Source: Agarophyton chilense
Taxonomy: Eukaryota; Rhodophyta; Florideophyceae; Gracilariales; Gracilariaceae
Reading direction: 5' to 3'
Assembly (NCBI GenBank): GCA_030374765.1
Contig: JARGXX010000013.1
Location: forward strand, 248,001 to 312,000
DNA: 64,000 nt
In this document: positions 22,405-32,613 of the stretch, piece after piece
Numbering within the stretch: the first letter of the stretch is position 1
Layout of the letters: every line of letters begins with the position of its first letter
The notes under the pieces: model-generated
Told to the model about the DNA's origin: nothing
The model's input: only the letters and a program-made list of their open reading frames with translations
The model's database searches: none
Position numbers and translations under genes: made by a program

Positions 22405-23541
22405 ACTTTTTAGCTTCCATCTTCTTTCATTTTCTTCTTTTTAATGTTTTTCTTTACCTGTCTACTGCAGGGAGAGTAGTGTTCTATTTAGACGCGTAGA
22501 CCAACAATATATAATAAAGCTCACCACTATCGCCAGAGGCTCTTGCTTTTGGCAGTTAACCCCTTAACTAAACATAGACCTGCACATAACTTGAATCTCA
22601 GAGATAGAGAGATTCGACAGTGTGTAATGGCTGAAGGGAAATATGCTGGATAATTTCACTACTCGTTTGGGAAGATGAACCATGTGTGCTTAGAAGACGT
22701 AGGTTCATTATGGATGGCTGCCTGCCAGGCTGTTGAGTTTTGGAATGAATGGTTGTTTGGGCCTACTGATTCTGTGACAGTAACGAAGAATTATAAAACT
22801 GAGCGGAAGGGTAAACGCTGTCAATTTTGAGAAGAAAAGGAACCATTTGTAGGTTTGTATCAAAAGGCAAACGTCAGCAGCGGTTGAATGAAAATGGATA
22901 CGCGTTAGCGCGCTGCGGCCATAGTAATCACTGAGTTGGAGGGGTGTGCAAAGGAACTGTTAAGGTAAGGCGCGCCAGGGATAAGTCGATAGAGAAGGGG
23001 AAGTAGAGATGCGCGCGGCCTGGGAGAGTCGTTCCCCATGCAATTGCTACCATGTCAAGTGGAGATCCGCCCTTCCTCTCCGCGTTTCCTCGAGGCACAG
23101 TCGCCGTTGCTCCTTTATTTGTACCCAGAAACGGGTCTCTCTATGTCGACCCGCTACTGTAAAGTGGCCCTGTGATTGGCACTGATATTTGCACCCAGTG
23201 TGCGCGTGTCATATTGCGTCACAGTCTTCACACAAATACACCAGTGCACATGAAACGAACAAAGTGGCGGGAAGCTGGCCCAAATTTACCCCTGACCCAT
23301 TTAGGCTGCATTTAGGCTTTCAGAAGAGTAGCTAGGGCTTTTCTCTTTTTTGGCGTGATTTTTCGGGAAGCTTTGGGCTTCTTCTCGATCCCTGCCAAGA
23401 CGGGCCGAAGCCAAGGGCGCCCAAACGCGCTGCCTCCGTGCCGTACCGCGATTGCAAGAGGGATAGACGGCCACGCCGAATGATTCGCGCAGCCGCGCAC
23501 CTGCGCCTATCTATCATAGCGTTGCGTGCGCGACGCACGCC
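22405..23541. other. Intergenic and promoter region of the pseudokinase gene
   Basis: About 1.1 kb without a supported gene. The last 250 bp are GC-rich and CpG-rich up to the ATG at 23542. Minus-strand frames here (23312-23586) overlap that ATG and are low-complexity shadows. Confidence 0.4.
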
Positions 23542-26500
23542 ATGGAGGCTCGAGTTCTTCTTCACACCACCTCGCCCGGCGCCCATGTCCCCTTCGCGAG
23601 GCGGCGAGCTCGAGTAGCTTCATGCGACGACCCGCCGCCCCCTTTTTTGCACTCGCCCTCGCCCGGGCTGGCCTCGCCTTCGCCCGGGCTTCCATCATCG
23701 TCGCCCGAGCTGCCGTCTCCGTCGCCCGCGCTGCCGTCGCCCGCGCTGCCGTCGCCCGCGCTGCCGTCGCCGTCTCCCAAGCCGCTATCTCCGTCTCTCG
23801 AGCTACCACTACCCTCCCCGCCGCCGGAGCTACCCCCTCCGCAGCCTTCTCCCAGCCCCCTCCACATGCCCCCCTACAATTCATCCCCACCGTCTCGTCA
23901 ACGTGTCGTCGATGCCTTGCTCAGCGCTATCGCGTCCGCCCCAAAGCACTCGCTGCTTGAGCTGGCTCTGCGATCCATTCTCAACCCTCTAGCGCACCTC
24001 AGCCATATCACCAACTTTGACGCCCATCATCATACTGCAGACATGCGTTGTATCGTCGATTTCGCAGAGGATGTGCATGCGCTGCTGCGAAATGATACAG
24101 ACCGCCTCGAAGTGCGCAAACGCGTCACCGAATTGCACGCCTCTGCCCTGACGCTTCAGCGCGAATTGGATGCCAGAGGGTTTACCACTGCTTTCCAACC
24201 CTCTCATTTGGTTGCTGCAAAGATAAGCAACCTCATGGCTTGTCTCAGCGACGTGTCGTCCAGTAACGCTTCCTTGTCGGATCTAAAGCGCGTACTTCTT
24301 TCACTACCAGCGCTTTATGAGACCCTGGACTATCTTGTTAAACTCCCACTCTCCATCTCCAGTTTAGGCATTGCACTACGCTCCGCAATCGATGCCACCG
24401 TCGTACTTTCCAGCGTCCCGTCAACTGATCAAAAGTATGCTTCACCGAATACCCGACGCTTAGAAACAATTCTTGACAACGTACAAACGTATAAAGAACG
24501 TATTGACGACTGTTCTCTTACCGAAAATGAGAAGGACGTTATTCGTGATTGTTTGCAAACTGTGCTGCACACAGACAAGCTAACTACTGATCGAATTCGC
24601 ATCACCACCTTCCCAAAACAATCCTTTGCATTGCCACACGAGATAGGAAGATCGCCACATACCACAGTGTACAAAGCTGCCTTTTCCATGCGCCACGGCC
24701 CGGCACCGCTTTGGACTACCACTGTAGCGCTCAAAGCTCTGCACCTTTCATTTTGTTCAAGACTGCGATATCTTCATTTTATTCAAGAATCTCTACGCCT
24801 TCAGTCTTTTTCACATCCATGTCTTCCTACGTTCTACGGTGTCCATTGGCCCTTCACTGTCAAAGGGTCTCACACAAAGATACATCATGTACTTGACATG
24901 CCTACCGCTCCAGTCGCTCTCATCGCTACAGAGCTTATGACACATGATCTACACCAAGCGCGTCAAAAAGCCTGTTTACGACCTATGTCTACTCGCATCA
25001 GGATCCTTAGAGACGTAGCCAACGCAATCTGTTATCTACATCGTGAAAAATCATATCATGGGCGTGTTTCTCCACAGAATGTCATGGTACGCATTCATGG
25101 TGATTCTCTGTACGGAAACGCGAAGCTCGACGTGACCACATTCCTCACCCGCGCTGTTTTGTCTACCCAACAGAAAACAAGATGTACCAAGAATTTGTTG
25201 TATTTCGCGCCGGAGCAAATAAGTCACGCTCATCAATACTATACGGGAGATATATGGAGCTTTGGAATGATTGCATGCTACTTGCTGATAGATGGACCCC
25301 ATCTACTACACAATCCGTCAGAAGAAGCCATTTTACGACTTATTGTGAGCAGGAAGCTGTTTGAGAACGTCAGGAAATGGTGCGCGTGTATCTGTGATAC
25401 CAACTTGCGCGAAATTGTTTCTCGGTGCCTTGCTGAAGATCCCGTGCGCAGGATTGACTCTCAAACTGTATCTGACCTTTTCCAGGCTGCGTTAGACAGA
25501 CTAGACAATGAGCCGCAAAAGGCGTCACCCAGGCAAAGTCTTTATGAAGATGTTGACGATGTAGTCTTGGACTCCAGTGGTGATACAGTCAATCCCATTG
25601 TTGTAGATCCGGATATGGATGAGGAAAGTGACGAAGTAAAATTTGTTGGTAAGAAGCGCGCAAGAGAAGCTTCCTCTACTAGTTCTCCGCTTCGTCGGCG
25701 ACGTCCGCGTCTGATTCCAATAGAAGATAGTGATTCTGAAGAAGAGAACATTCATGAGTCGCCGCTATCTCCATTCGGTCAAGGATCGGATTCAAAAAGT
25801 TTTGGGGAAAACACCGCTCTTTTGGAAGAAAAAAGTTTCTCGGTTAAGGGTGAAGAAAAATTCTATGACGCAATTGATGTTCTCGCAGACTTGAAGGGAG
25901 ACCTAAAAGAAGCTTTTCAGCTGTTCATGAAAGCTGCGGAGTGGGAGTACACAAGAGCATACCGATATTGTGGCCAGCATTTGCTCAACGGTTGGGGCAT
26001 TGAGCAGAATTACGAAGAGGCTGTAAAGTTTCTCCGAAAAGGGGCAGCTTGGAACGATTCCGAAGCTGTCCGCCTGCTTGGAGTTTGCCATGAAGAAGGG
26101 TATGGAGTTCCCACAAACTATACAGAGGCGATTCGTTTGTACAAAAAAGCAGCTCAATTGGGTGAGCCCACTGCGAATTCCAACATCGCAATATGTTACG
26201 ATAAGGGAATCGGGGTGCGAAGGAACAAACGCACCGCCATATCATATTACAAGAAAGCGGCTGCAGAAAATGATGAGGTGGCATTGAACAATCTAGGAGT
26301 TCTTTACAACCAAGGCTCCAAACGAAATCTCGACCTAGCTGTTCACTACTTTCGCGAAGCCATAAAGTACGGGAGCCTTGAAGCCCAAGGTAATCTTGGC
26401 GATTGCTACATGTATGGCCAAGGGGTTCCTAAAGATTTTTTGAAGGCCATGGAATTGTACAGTGAATCTGCTGAGAAAGGCAACAAGGTCGCTCGAACAG

Positions 26501-26946
26501 ATTTGGCCACATTGTATTATCTGGGTCTCGGAGTTCCTGTTGACTATGTCAAAGCTCTATCCATGTACCGTGAAGCTTCGTCAGTTCCTGAAGCCCTCCG
26601 CTGGCTTGGAATAGCACATTACGATGGAAATGGAGTTGTAAGGGACGCCGAAGAAGCCGTCAGATTATACCGCCAGGCTATAGATATGGGGAGCCATGAA
26701 GCCAATTTGAACTTAGGAATGTGTTATTTCCAAGGAAAGGGTGTCCCACAAAGTTATGAACAAGCACTTCAGCACTACAAGGTAGCTGCTGAAAATAATT
26801 CAAAAGAAGCAAGTTTATGGATTGGTAGTATGTATTTTGAAGGACTTGGAGTGCAGAAAGACTTCAGCATTGCATTCAAGTGGTACAAGATGGGTGAAGA
26901 TGTCGACTTTACATACATCTATATAGAGGATAAACTAGAAGTTTGA
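23542..26946 (+). CDS. Pseudokinase with nine Sel1-like repeats
   Basis: The 1,134-residue protein has four parts. Residues 1-110 are a Pro/Ser repeat tract (PSPALPSPALPS-type). Residues 115-350 are helical and unknown. Residues about 360-655 form a protein kinase fold: the VALK lysine (about 397) and APE (FAPEQ) are kept, but the catalytic-loop HRD is HGR (YHGRVSPQNVMV, about 503) and DFG is DVT, so phosphotransfer is unlikely. An acidic linker carries a basic nuclear-signal-like stretch (GKKRAR...LRRRRPR). Residues 785-1130 contain nine Sel1-like repeats of about 36 residues (AxxxLGxxYxxGxGVxxDYxxA), which form a helical scaffold. Kinase plus Sel1 is a known pairing; this likely makes a nuclear scaffold, but the role is unknown. 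If the Pro tract is untranslated, an inner ATG at about 23868 could be the start. Confidence 0.85.
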   Translation: MEARVLLHTTSPGAHVPFARRRARVASCDDPPPPFLHSPSPGLASPSPGLPSSSPELPSPSPALPSPALPSPALPSPSPKPLSPSLELPLPSPPPELPPPQPSPSPLHMPPYNSSPPSRQRVVDALLSAIASAPKHSLLELALRSILNPLAHLSHITNFDAHHHTADMRCIVDFAEDVHALLRNDTDRLEVRKRVTELHASALTLQRELDARGFTTAFQPSHLVAAKISNLMACLSDVSSSNASLSDLKRVLLSLPALYETLDYLVKLPLSISSLGIALRSAIDATVVLSSVPSTDQKYASPNTRRLETILDNVQTYKERIDDCSLTENEKDVIRDCLQTVLHTDKLTTDRIRITTFPKQSFALPHEIGRSPHTTVYKAAFSMRHGPAPLWTTTVALKALHLSFCSRLRYLHFIQESLRLQSFSHPCLPTFYGVHWPFTVKGSHTKIHHVLDMPTAPVALIATELMTHDLHQARQKACLRPMSTRIRILRDVANAICYLHREKSYHGRVSPQNVMVRIHGDSLYGNAKLDVTTFLTRAVLSTQQKTRCTKNLLYFAPEQISHAHQYYTGDIWSFGMIACYLLIDGPHLLHNPSEEAILRLIVSRKLFENVRKWCACICDTNLREIVSRCLAEDPVRRIDSQTVSDLFQAALDRLDNEPQKASPRQSLYEDVDDVVLDSSGDTVNPIVVDPDMDEESDEVKFVGKKRAREASSTSSPLRRRRPRLIPIEDSDSEEENIHESPLSPFGQGSDSKSFGENTALLEEKSFSVKGEEKFYDAIDVLADLKGDLKEAFQLFMKAAEWEYTRAYRYCGQHLLNGWGIEQNYEEAVKFLRKGAAWNDSEAVRLLGVCHEEGYGVPTNYTEAIRLYKKAAQLGEPTANSNIAICYDKGIGVRRNKRTAISYYKKAAAENDEVALNNLGVLYNQGSKRNLDLAVHYFREAIKYGSLEAQGNLGDCYMYGQGVPKDFLKAMELYSESAEKGNKVARTDLATLYYLGLGVPVDYVKALSMYREASSVPEALRWLGIAHYDGNGVVRDAEEAVRLYRQAIDMGSHEANLNLGMCYFQGKGVPQSYEQALQHYKVAAENNSKEASLWIGSMYFEGLGVQKDFSIAFKWYKMGEDVDFTYIYIEDKLEV

Positions 26947-27409
26947 AGTGAGTTTTTTTATCATCCAAGATGACCCACCGAAAATTAAGGATCCCTTGAG
27001 TATATCTTAGATTTGGTTGACAACTTCTGTTTAGGAAAGCACATGGTATGTTTTACAAATGCTGTTCAAATCCTCAAAAACATTCGATTGCCAGTTCATG
27101 TAATCCATGATAGAAAAAGGTCGATCTAGGATCATCTGAATATCCTCTGTAAATTGTTTGACAACTTATCACCATTTGCGCCTCTGTCGTTCCCCCACCC
27201 CCTTTCCTGCCGAAAAAACAGGGATCTTCGTGTTTGAACGAGGCTGCATTGACAAATCGGAAGTATTATTGCTTCGAAGAAACTGCAAGAGCATCAGGAG
27301 GAACGCATACTGGAGAAACTTAGAAGAGTGAGAACTGGTGGACCGTAATTTCTGTAGTACCCACTCTCCGTGTTTGCTGTCAAATATGTTCTGAAAATGT
27401 AGTGCACCT
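26947..27409. other. Convergent 3' intergenic region
   Basis: 463 bp between two converging stops. It holds the 3' flanks of both genes and nothing else that I can identify. Confidence 0.5.
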
Positions 27410-28057
27410 TCAAGCCTTTCCAGCCTTACTATTCGCATCTTCTGAGTCGTCAACGATCCCGTTTGGAGACTGATCTGAATCTGGGCCTGAATCAGTCTTC
27501 GGATCGCCGACCTTTTCCATGTATTCTTCCTCAGGTGTCTCAACATCCGGCAATCCACGTTCCACATCTCCCATTTTACTACGGACGGTTTTAGGTCCAT
27601 TGTTCAGCGGGAAAGGTCCATCACTACTTGTGAGCACCATGAACAAAACCATGCACACTAGCACTTCCGCTATCCACGTAAAGGTGACAGAGATAGTGTT
27701 GCCAAGGCCTCCAACACCAATTGCGGAACCCGCGATACTTACGAATCCAAGACCTGCGCCAGTTCTGACAGATGAAACCACTCCAACGCAAATTGAATAC
27801 AGGATGAACAACAGTATGGCAAAAACGATCTCAGCTTTGATGATGGGCTCGATGTCGCAGAGGAGAGCAACACATATAATTAGGCTGAAGATTGTTCCCA
27901 AAACCCCGATGGTGATGATACCCCTTAGGCGTACGGGACAAGCGTTAAATGTATCACATATTTCAGCAACATTACCAAAAACGACAAGAGAGCACAAAGT
28001 AATCACTCCATAAATCCAGCTGCGAACTCGGCGGTTGTTAATGCTTATTTCAGTCAT
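27410..28057 (-). CDS. Four-TM membrane protein, MARVEL-like topology
   Basis: This 215-residue protein starts at the ATG at 28057. Four hydrophobic helices are obvious: about 14-34 (IYGVITLCSLVVFGN), 45-67 (IITIGVLGTIFSLIICVALLC), 73-96 (AEIVFAILLFILYSICVGVV) and 121-142 (FTWIAEVLVCMVLFMVL). A cytosolic-type tail of about 70 residues is rich in Asp, Glu, Ser and Pro (DVETPEEEYMEKVGDP). The short loops and acidic tail fit a MARVEL-type tetraspan of the plasma membrane or vesicles. I see no diagnostic motif, so the family is a guess from topology. It converges with the pseudokinase gene. Confidence 0.7.
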   Translation of the reverse strand: MTEISINNRRVRSWIYGVITLCSLVVFGNVAEICDTFNACPVRLRGIITIGVLGTIFSLIICVALLCDIEPIIKAEIVFAILLFILYSICVGVVSSVRTGAGLGFVSIAGSAIGVGGLGNTISVTFTWIAEVLVCMVLFMVLTSSDGPFPLNNGPKTVRSKMGDVERGLPDVETPEEEYMEKVGDPKTDSGPDSDQSPNGIVDDSEDANSKAGKA

Positions 28058-28597
28058 CCTTCTTAGATGTTAACGACAGCTTCTTGTCTTCTTTTCCGAA
28101 GTCAACCCTCGTTCTTTCTTGGGAGTGGTATCTGTGCAGGTGACGCTTGATTACTGAGCTCAGAACAGGTCATTTATACTCTGAGCAGTCGAACAGTATT
28201 GCGGAGCTTGTTGACACGGAACAGAAGTGCCGCTTCTTCCTCTTCTTTCACCGGGGCATGACTTTCAGCATCAGCTTTCATTTTCTGTTTTACAGCACTG
28301 ACATGAGAACCAAAAGCCCGTGCCGTTGGGTTTTACTAGTGGCCATTTAAATCGAGCGGCACTGGAAAAGATGTATTTCCCATGATAGAAGTGCTACGCC
28401 AGTCCCGTTCGCTCTACTAGAGTTATTTATCAGGGCTTGGGCCATGGAAACTCATCGAAACGGCATGACGCTAAGCTTTTGAATTCAAAAATGGTTTAGC
28501 TTCCGGACTTTAGCCAGGATTTAAAGACAAGTTGGTCCATTTCAAAGACTTTAAAAGGGGGGCTCTTCAGAGTAGGATGTGGGGGTGCGGAGGGAGA

Positions 28598-28613
28598 GGG
28601 GGGGGGGGGGGGG
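28598..28613 (+). repeat. Uninterrupted G16 run in a G-rich patch
   Basis: Sixteen consecutive G follow GGGGG and GGG tracts from 28581, enough for a G-quadruplex on the plus strand. Length is likely to vary and may be affected by sequencing error. Confidence 0.8.
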
Positions 28614-29307
28614 TTGTTCTCGTAAATGTTGCACGATATGAAGCTGACATCAGCCACAAAAAACATGAGCCATCAGCTGGTGGGCCCGTTGATGAGAAGC
28701 GAAAGTCGGTGGGGATGCGTTGATTCTAAACCTTAGAAAGCATTCGTCAGTCGAAGCTGACACGTATAGGTATGTTTGGCTCCAAATCCCGTTTCAACCT
28801 CTCATCCACATTACATTTTAGTATCGCCGCTGGTCGTGAAACAGTCGTAGGAACGGGCCGCGCTCAGGATGATATCGCTCATCTTAAACTCAATGCAGTG
28901 CAACTTCGAATATCAGACGCTTTTCCGGTCACCTCAACACCAATAAAATTCGACATTGTCCCGGGGGTTGATTAATAGTTGTGGTAAGCAGTATTGCTGG
29001 TTAGTGGCATCACTATGGCCAGGATTTCCTGGCAGAACGCTCAGAAGGCTTATCTTCCATTCCGAAAGGCAGAACATGCGATAGCGATATATCCTCTTTC
29101 TCCCCCTGTCGTTGTTTCGAGAACCTCACAATGAGCTAATAATTGGCCTTTTTTAAAGGAAACTTGCTACCTAAGAAGATAGGACTCATTGATTGTGATA
29201 TTATTAGAAAATGGCCTGAGAGAGTGTTGGCCTTCTTAGTGAGAGAACGCTTCTCTGACCATTAGCGTTATGCACTATGCTGGAATTAGGCTATAGCGCA
29301 CCCATAA

Positions 29308-29335
29308 AGAGAGAGAGAGAGAGAGAGAGAGAGAG
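29308..29335 (+). repeat. (GA)n microsatellite
   Basis: Fourteen AG dinucleotide units, about 275 bp upstream of the unknown gene at 29609. It could act as a GAGA-type promoter tract, or be neutral. Confidence 0.85.
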
Positions 29336-29608
29336 CATTCGGATCAGTCCCATAACAGTTCTGATGATTCAATGTACAGTACGACGGTACACGACCAGAA
29401 AGCGGTCCAGAGTGGCTGAAGTGGCGATCGAAACCGCAAGAAGTTACAGTAATTACTGTATCTCCAACAGTGTACGAAGGTGCATATTTGCCGGGAAGGT
29501 CAATTTGCTGCCGACATCGGGGTGGAGGTTTGACGACACCATATTGGTCTCATCAGTCATTAAGTAGTTTGAAGCTTCCTTCTTCTTAATCTTTTGGTCC
29601 TCGGAGAT

Positions 29609-30514
29609 ATGGTGCGTATCACAAAATATTCGTTTCTCACTGTTCCATTCAAAAAGCACATCGAAACTAGGGGACAGGCACTGCAACTTAACATTAGTGA
29701 CGATCATCGCACCCTTCAACGAAAGTCAATTGTCCTTGTTTGTTGTTCGAGAAAATCACGGAGAGAGTGCATTGAATCACACCCGCTCAAGTCCAAATAC
29801 CCACAGGGCCGAGAGCAGCCACTTGCCTTAGCCCCTCTCCATTTCATAAATCTCACAAACGGGATCGAAGCTTTACCACATCTTCACAAATTGATAGAAG
29901 AAAAAAATGTCCGATTTACCCGGATTCAAAGCTCGCTCTGCGAAAGAGCAGCGTATGACAAAATGCTGGCGCAGGTAGACAACGAACTGCTTTTTGCATT
30001 AGCATGTGGACGAGACTGTTACGTTTATGACTTTGGCAGTCGAAACAAACGGAGCGGAGTACCGAGAGCTCTGTTTCTCGGGCTACAATTTATAAAATGG
30101 AGCCTTGCATATCTTTGGTTTGGAACGCAAGCTTCAGAACTTCTTCCGAGCACGGTACTTGTCCGCGGTCGGAACTTGGTTCCATACTGGCAGAACGAGG
30201 TGATGCCCTACAAAATTGAGAAGGACACAAAAAAAAAGATCAGATACTTCTCTTCTTACGCAGAAGAACTTGGGGTAAGGAGCATAAATCTCCACGCAGT
30301 ATACGGAAAAGTGAGTGCAATAGATGGATGCAAAGAGCTACACGTGAAAATGATCCGAAACTGGCTCGAATCACAAGAGAAAAATGCTGAACTGAACCTA
30401 AATATTGAATCATGCATGACAAATTGCGGTTTTGCTCTTTACGATCCCAACTCAACGTTCGAACAACTAACGAAAACTCAGACATGGATTGCCTCCCTCA
30501 CTGAGAAGAGGTGA
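29609..30514 (+). CDS. Unknown conserved-looking protein, 301 residues
   Basis: I do not recognise the family. The first ATG in the frame is at 29609 (MVRITKYSFLTVPF). The N-terminal 80 residues are basic. The middle holds an ordered-looking region with alternating strands and helices (NELLFALACGRDCYVYDFGS; ALFLGLQFIKWSLAYLWFG) and then Arg/Lys-rich loops (EKDTKKKIRYFSSYAEEL). There is no signal peptide, and the hydrophobic stretch around residue 155 is too mixed to be a sure membrane helix. Its length without interruption and its place, converging on RPS18 with a 164-bp gap, argue for a real host gene. Confidence 0.65.
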   Translation: MVRITKYSFLTVPFKKHIETRGQALQLNISDDHRTLQRKSIVLVCCSRKSRRECIESHPLKSKYPQGREQPLALAPLHFINLTNGIEALPHLHKLIEEKNVRFTRIQSSLCERAAYDKMLAQVDNELLFALACGRDCYVYDFGSRNKRSGVPRALFLGLQFIKWSLAYLWFGTQASELLPSTVLVRGRNLVPYWQNEVMPYKIEKDTKKKIRYFSSYAEELGVRSINLHAVYGKVSAIDGCKELHVKMIRNWLESQEKNAELNLNIESCMTNCGFALYDPNSTFEQLTKTQTWIASLTEKR

Positions 30515-30678
30515 CGGTAATTAAGGCAAAAGATGGTTCTTTTTGCTGCCAGAATCGCGCCGCTGGTTTAAGCAGAGAAGCCCCTCACAATCGCACTTCA
30601 AGATAGTGGTGGTAAACATTCGTCCGCTCCGAGATGTAAATCGCAAGCACGAAAGTCGTATAGGGAGAACCTGCTTTC

Positions 30679-31143
30679 TTATGCCCTCTTCTTAGATACA
30701 CCCACAGTTCGTCCACGGCGTCCAGTGGTCTTTGTGTGCTGACCTCGGACGCGAAGGCCGAAGTAGTGTCGCATACCGCGATGAGAGCGAATCTTTCGTA
30801 AGCGGTCCAGATCTTCTCTCATCTTGAAGTCCAACTGATTTGCGATGAGTTGTGAGGTCTTTCCGTCTTTGAAGTCACGTTGCCTGTTGAGGAAATAGTC
30901 CGGAATCTTGAACTGGCGTGGGCTTTGAATGATAGTAACGATGCGATCGATTTCCTCATTAGTGAGAGAGCCTGCACGTTTTGTGAGATCAATATCAGCC
31001 TTTTTGAGAACAAGGTTGGAAAAGCGACGACCGACACCCTTGATCGAAGTGAGCGCATACATAACCTTCTGACGACCATCGATGTTGGTATTCAGCACAC
31101 GAAGAATGTGCTGAAACTCCTCACCTTCCATAATAACAGCCAT
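30679..31143 (-). CDS. RPS18: 40S ribosomal protein S18 (uS13)
   Basis: uS13 sits in the head of the small ribosomal subunit and contacts P-site tRNA and the large subunit bridge. The 154-residue protein is near the usual eukaryotic length (152). It matches the family throughout: [38 protein letters not shown] (helix-hairpin-helix), [26 protein letters not shown], and the basic C-terminus [20 protein letters not shown] plus TGRRGRT. I chose the ATG at 31143 ([10 protein letters not shown]) rather than a possible TTG nine bases upstream. No intron is present, unlike in many eukaryotes. Expression is expected to be high. Confidence 0.98.
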   Translation of the reverse strand: MAVIMEGEEFQHILRVLNTNIDGRQKVMYALTSIKGVGRRFSNLVLKKADIDLTKRAGSLTNEEIDRIVTIIQSPRQFKIPDYFLNRQRDFKDGKTSQLIANQLDFKMREDLDRLRKIRSHRGMRHYFGLRVRGQHTKTTGRRGRTVGVSKKRA

Positions 31144-31710
31144 CTTTTTCAAGTTCTTTTCTCCTTCGGATTCCGACTCGGATTCCGACTTGGATTCGCT
31201 TCACGGTTAGAAATTCGCACAAGGATTACGCTCTCCGTGCGATGATGTGTGCAGACTGTTGGCTTGAACATGGAAACAAAGAAACACCGGAATGCACCGC
31301 AATTGTCAAACGCCGGCGGGAACACGTCCACGGGTACTAGTGGCATACGTGTATAATAATCCCAAATTATTTCTGTAGGTTTATTGTGAACGAATTTCTT
31401 GAGCAGAAACATGCAGTTGCATACGAGACCCAAGTCGATATTCATCGTCACACACAAAAATGCTTTGAAGCACGGAAGAACAATAATTGACTCTTGGGAA
31501 TTGGGAGGTCTCTGAATCGCTTCTTGCTTGAAGTGATAGAAATATATCACAGCGATTTCTGTGATGCTTATTATTTTCTAGTTCGCACGCACAGAACGCT
31601 GAAACTAGCTACATTTGAGCATTTACCGACGGCTTTTTTCTCATTTATCCGATATCGTACTACCATTCCGGCGGAGGGTGGAAGAGGAGAGGAAATAAAA
31701 GAAAATCAGC
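31144..31710. promoter_or_regulatory. Shared upstream region of RPS18 and REX4
   Basis: 567 bp between divergent starts. Close to the RPS18 start is a threefold near-repeat of GGATTCCGACT-type units (31166-31199), probably in its 5' untranslated region. A purine-rich leader (GGAAATAAAAGAAAATCAGC) precedes the REX4 ATG. No TATA box stands out. Confidence 0.45.
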
Positions 31711-32613
31711 ATGGAAGGTTTTGTTCGGGAAGCTGTTCTGGCATCCCTTCGCAATGATAAGAAGCTGGACAATGGGTTAGCTGAGGAGAATCATTCAGAA
31801 ATCAAGCCGAACACAAGTGCAACTGCCTTAAATAATATCAAACAAACAACCGCCAGTAAACGAAAGCGAGTTGACTCAAATTGGAAGCAGCTCCAGAAAA
31901 CACTGCCAAAGACTGCTCTGCGAAACACGAAAAGGAAACGTACTCTAAACGAAACGGATGAGTCAAGTGCTGATACACCGCAGGATGCTTCTCATGTCAG
32001 CTCGTTTATGAACAGACCCGTCTTCAAGACTGACCAAGTGACTGATATTGTCGCAATGGACTGCGAAATGGTTGGCGTTGGACCAGATGGAAAACAAAAT
32101 GCATTGGCCCGTGTATCGGTGGTGAACTACTCTGGGGATGTGTTGTACGATTCATTTGTCAAGGTGAAGGAACGAGTTACTGATTACAGAACAAAATGGT
32201 CTGGGGTCAAGCCAGAAGATGTTGCGTCAAACTCTTCTAAGGCAGTGGAACCGTACGAGGCGCAGAAAGCAGTCGGAGATGTGATACGAGGCAGAATTGT
32301 AGTGGGCCATGCTCTGAAGAATGACTTGAAAGTTCTACGAATATCCCATCCTTGGCAAGATGTTCGAGATACGTCTATCTTTTTTAAGAGGCTTTGGAAA
32401 ACACAAGGTCGTCGCACGGGAGTTGGACCTAAGTTAAGCGTTGTTGTCGCCGAGGTGCTTGGCGTGGATACCTTCCAAAAGAGCGAACATGACTCGTGTG
32501 AAGATGCCCGTGCTGCGCTTGCACTGTACAAAAGACATCGAAAGGCCTGGGAATCAAGTTTGAAGAGAGGAAAATCTAGAGCGGCTAGTGCTGGGATGGC
32601 GTCCACCAATTGA
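31711..32613 (+). CDS. REX4: REX4-type RNA 3'-5' exonuclease
   Basis: REX4/XPMC2-type DEDDh exonucleases act in the nucleolus on pre-rRNA, affecting ITS1 processing. The 300-residue protein has a basic, low-complexity N-terminus (about 1-105, KRKR and TKRKR nuclear-signal-like clusters) and a DEDDh domain (about 110-285). Motif I is VAMDCEMVGVG (Asp, Glu), motif II GHALKNDLKVL (Asp), and motif III SEHDSCEDARAALALY (His-x4-Asp). QNALARVSVVNY and the DYRTKWSGVKPEDV linker are typical of this subfamily. The ATG at 31711 is the first in frame. Confidence 0.93.
   Translation: MEGFVREAVLASLRNDKKLDNGLAEENHSEIKPNTSATALNNIKQTTASKRKRVDSNWKQLQKTLPKTALRNTKRKRTLNETDESSADTPQDASHVSSFMNRPVFKTDQVTDIVAMDCEMVGVGPDGKQNALARVSVVNYSGDVLYDSFVKVKERVTDYRTKWSGVKPEDVASNSSKAVEPYEAQKAVGDVIRGRIVVGHALKNDLKVLRISHPWQDVRDTSIFFKRLWKTQGRRTGVGPKLSVVVAEVLGVDTFQKSEHDSCEDARAALALYKRHRKAWESSLKRGKSRAASAGMASTN

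Larger units (their letters stand above)
28058..29608. other. Long intergenic region with simple repeats
   Basis: 1.55 kb upstream of two divergent genes. Besides a 16-base G run and a GA tract (listed separately) I find no supported gene; the frames at 28147-28350 and 28772-28975 are short and featureless. Confidence 0.4.

Noticed and set aside
23526-23960. Overlapping frames and a CRISPR-like periodicity in the Pro/Ser tract
   Set aside because: The repetition comes from codon-level PSPALPS repeats in the pseudokinase gene; units are not separated by unique spacers.
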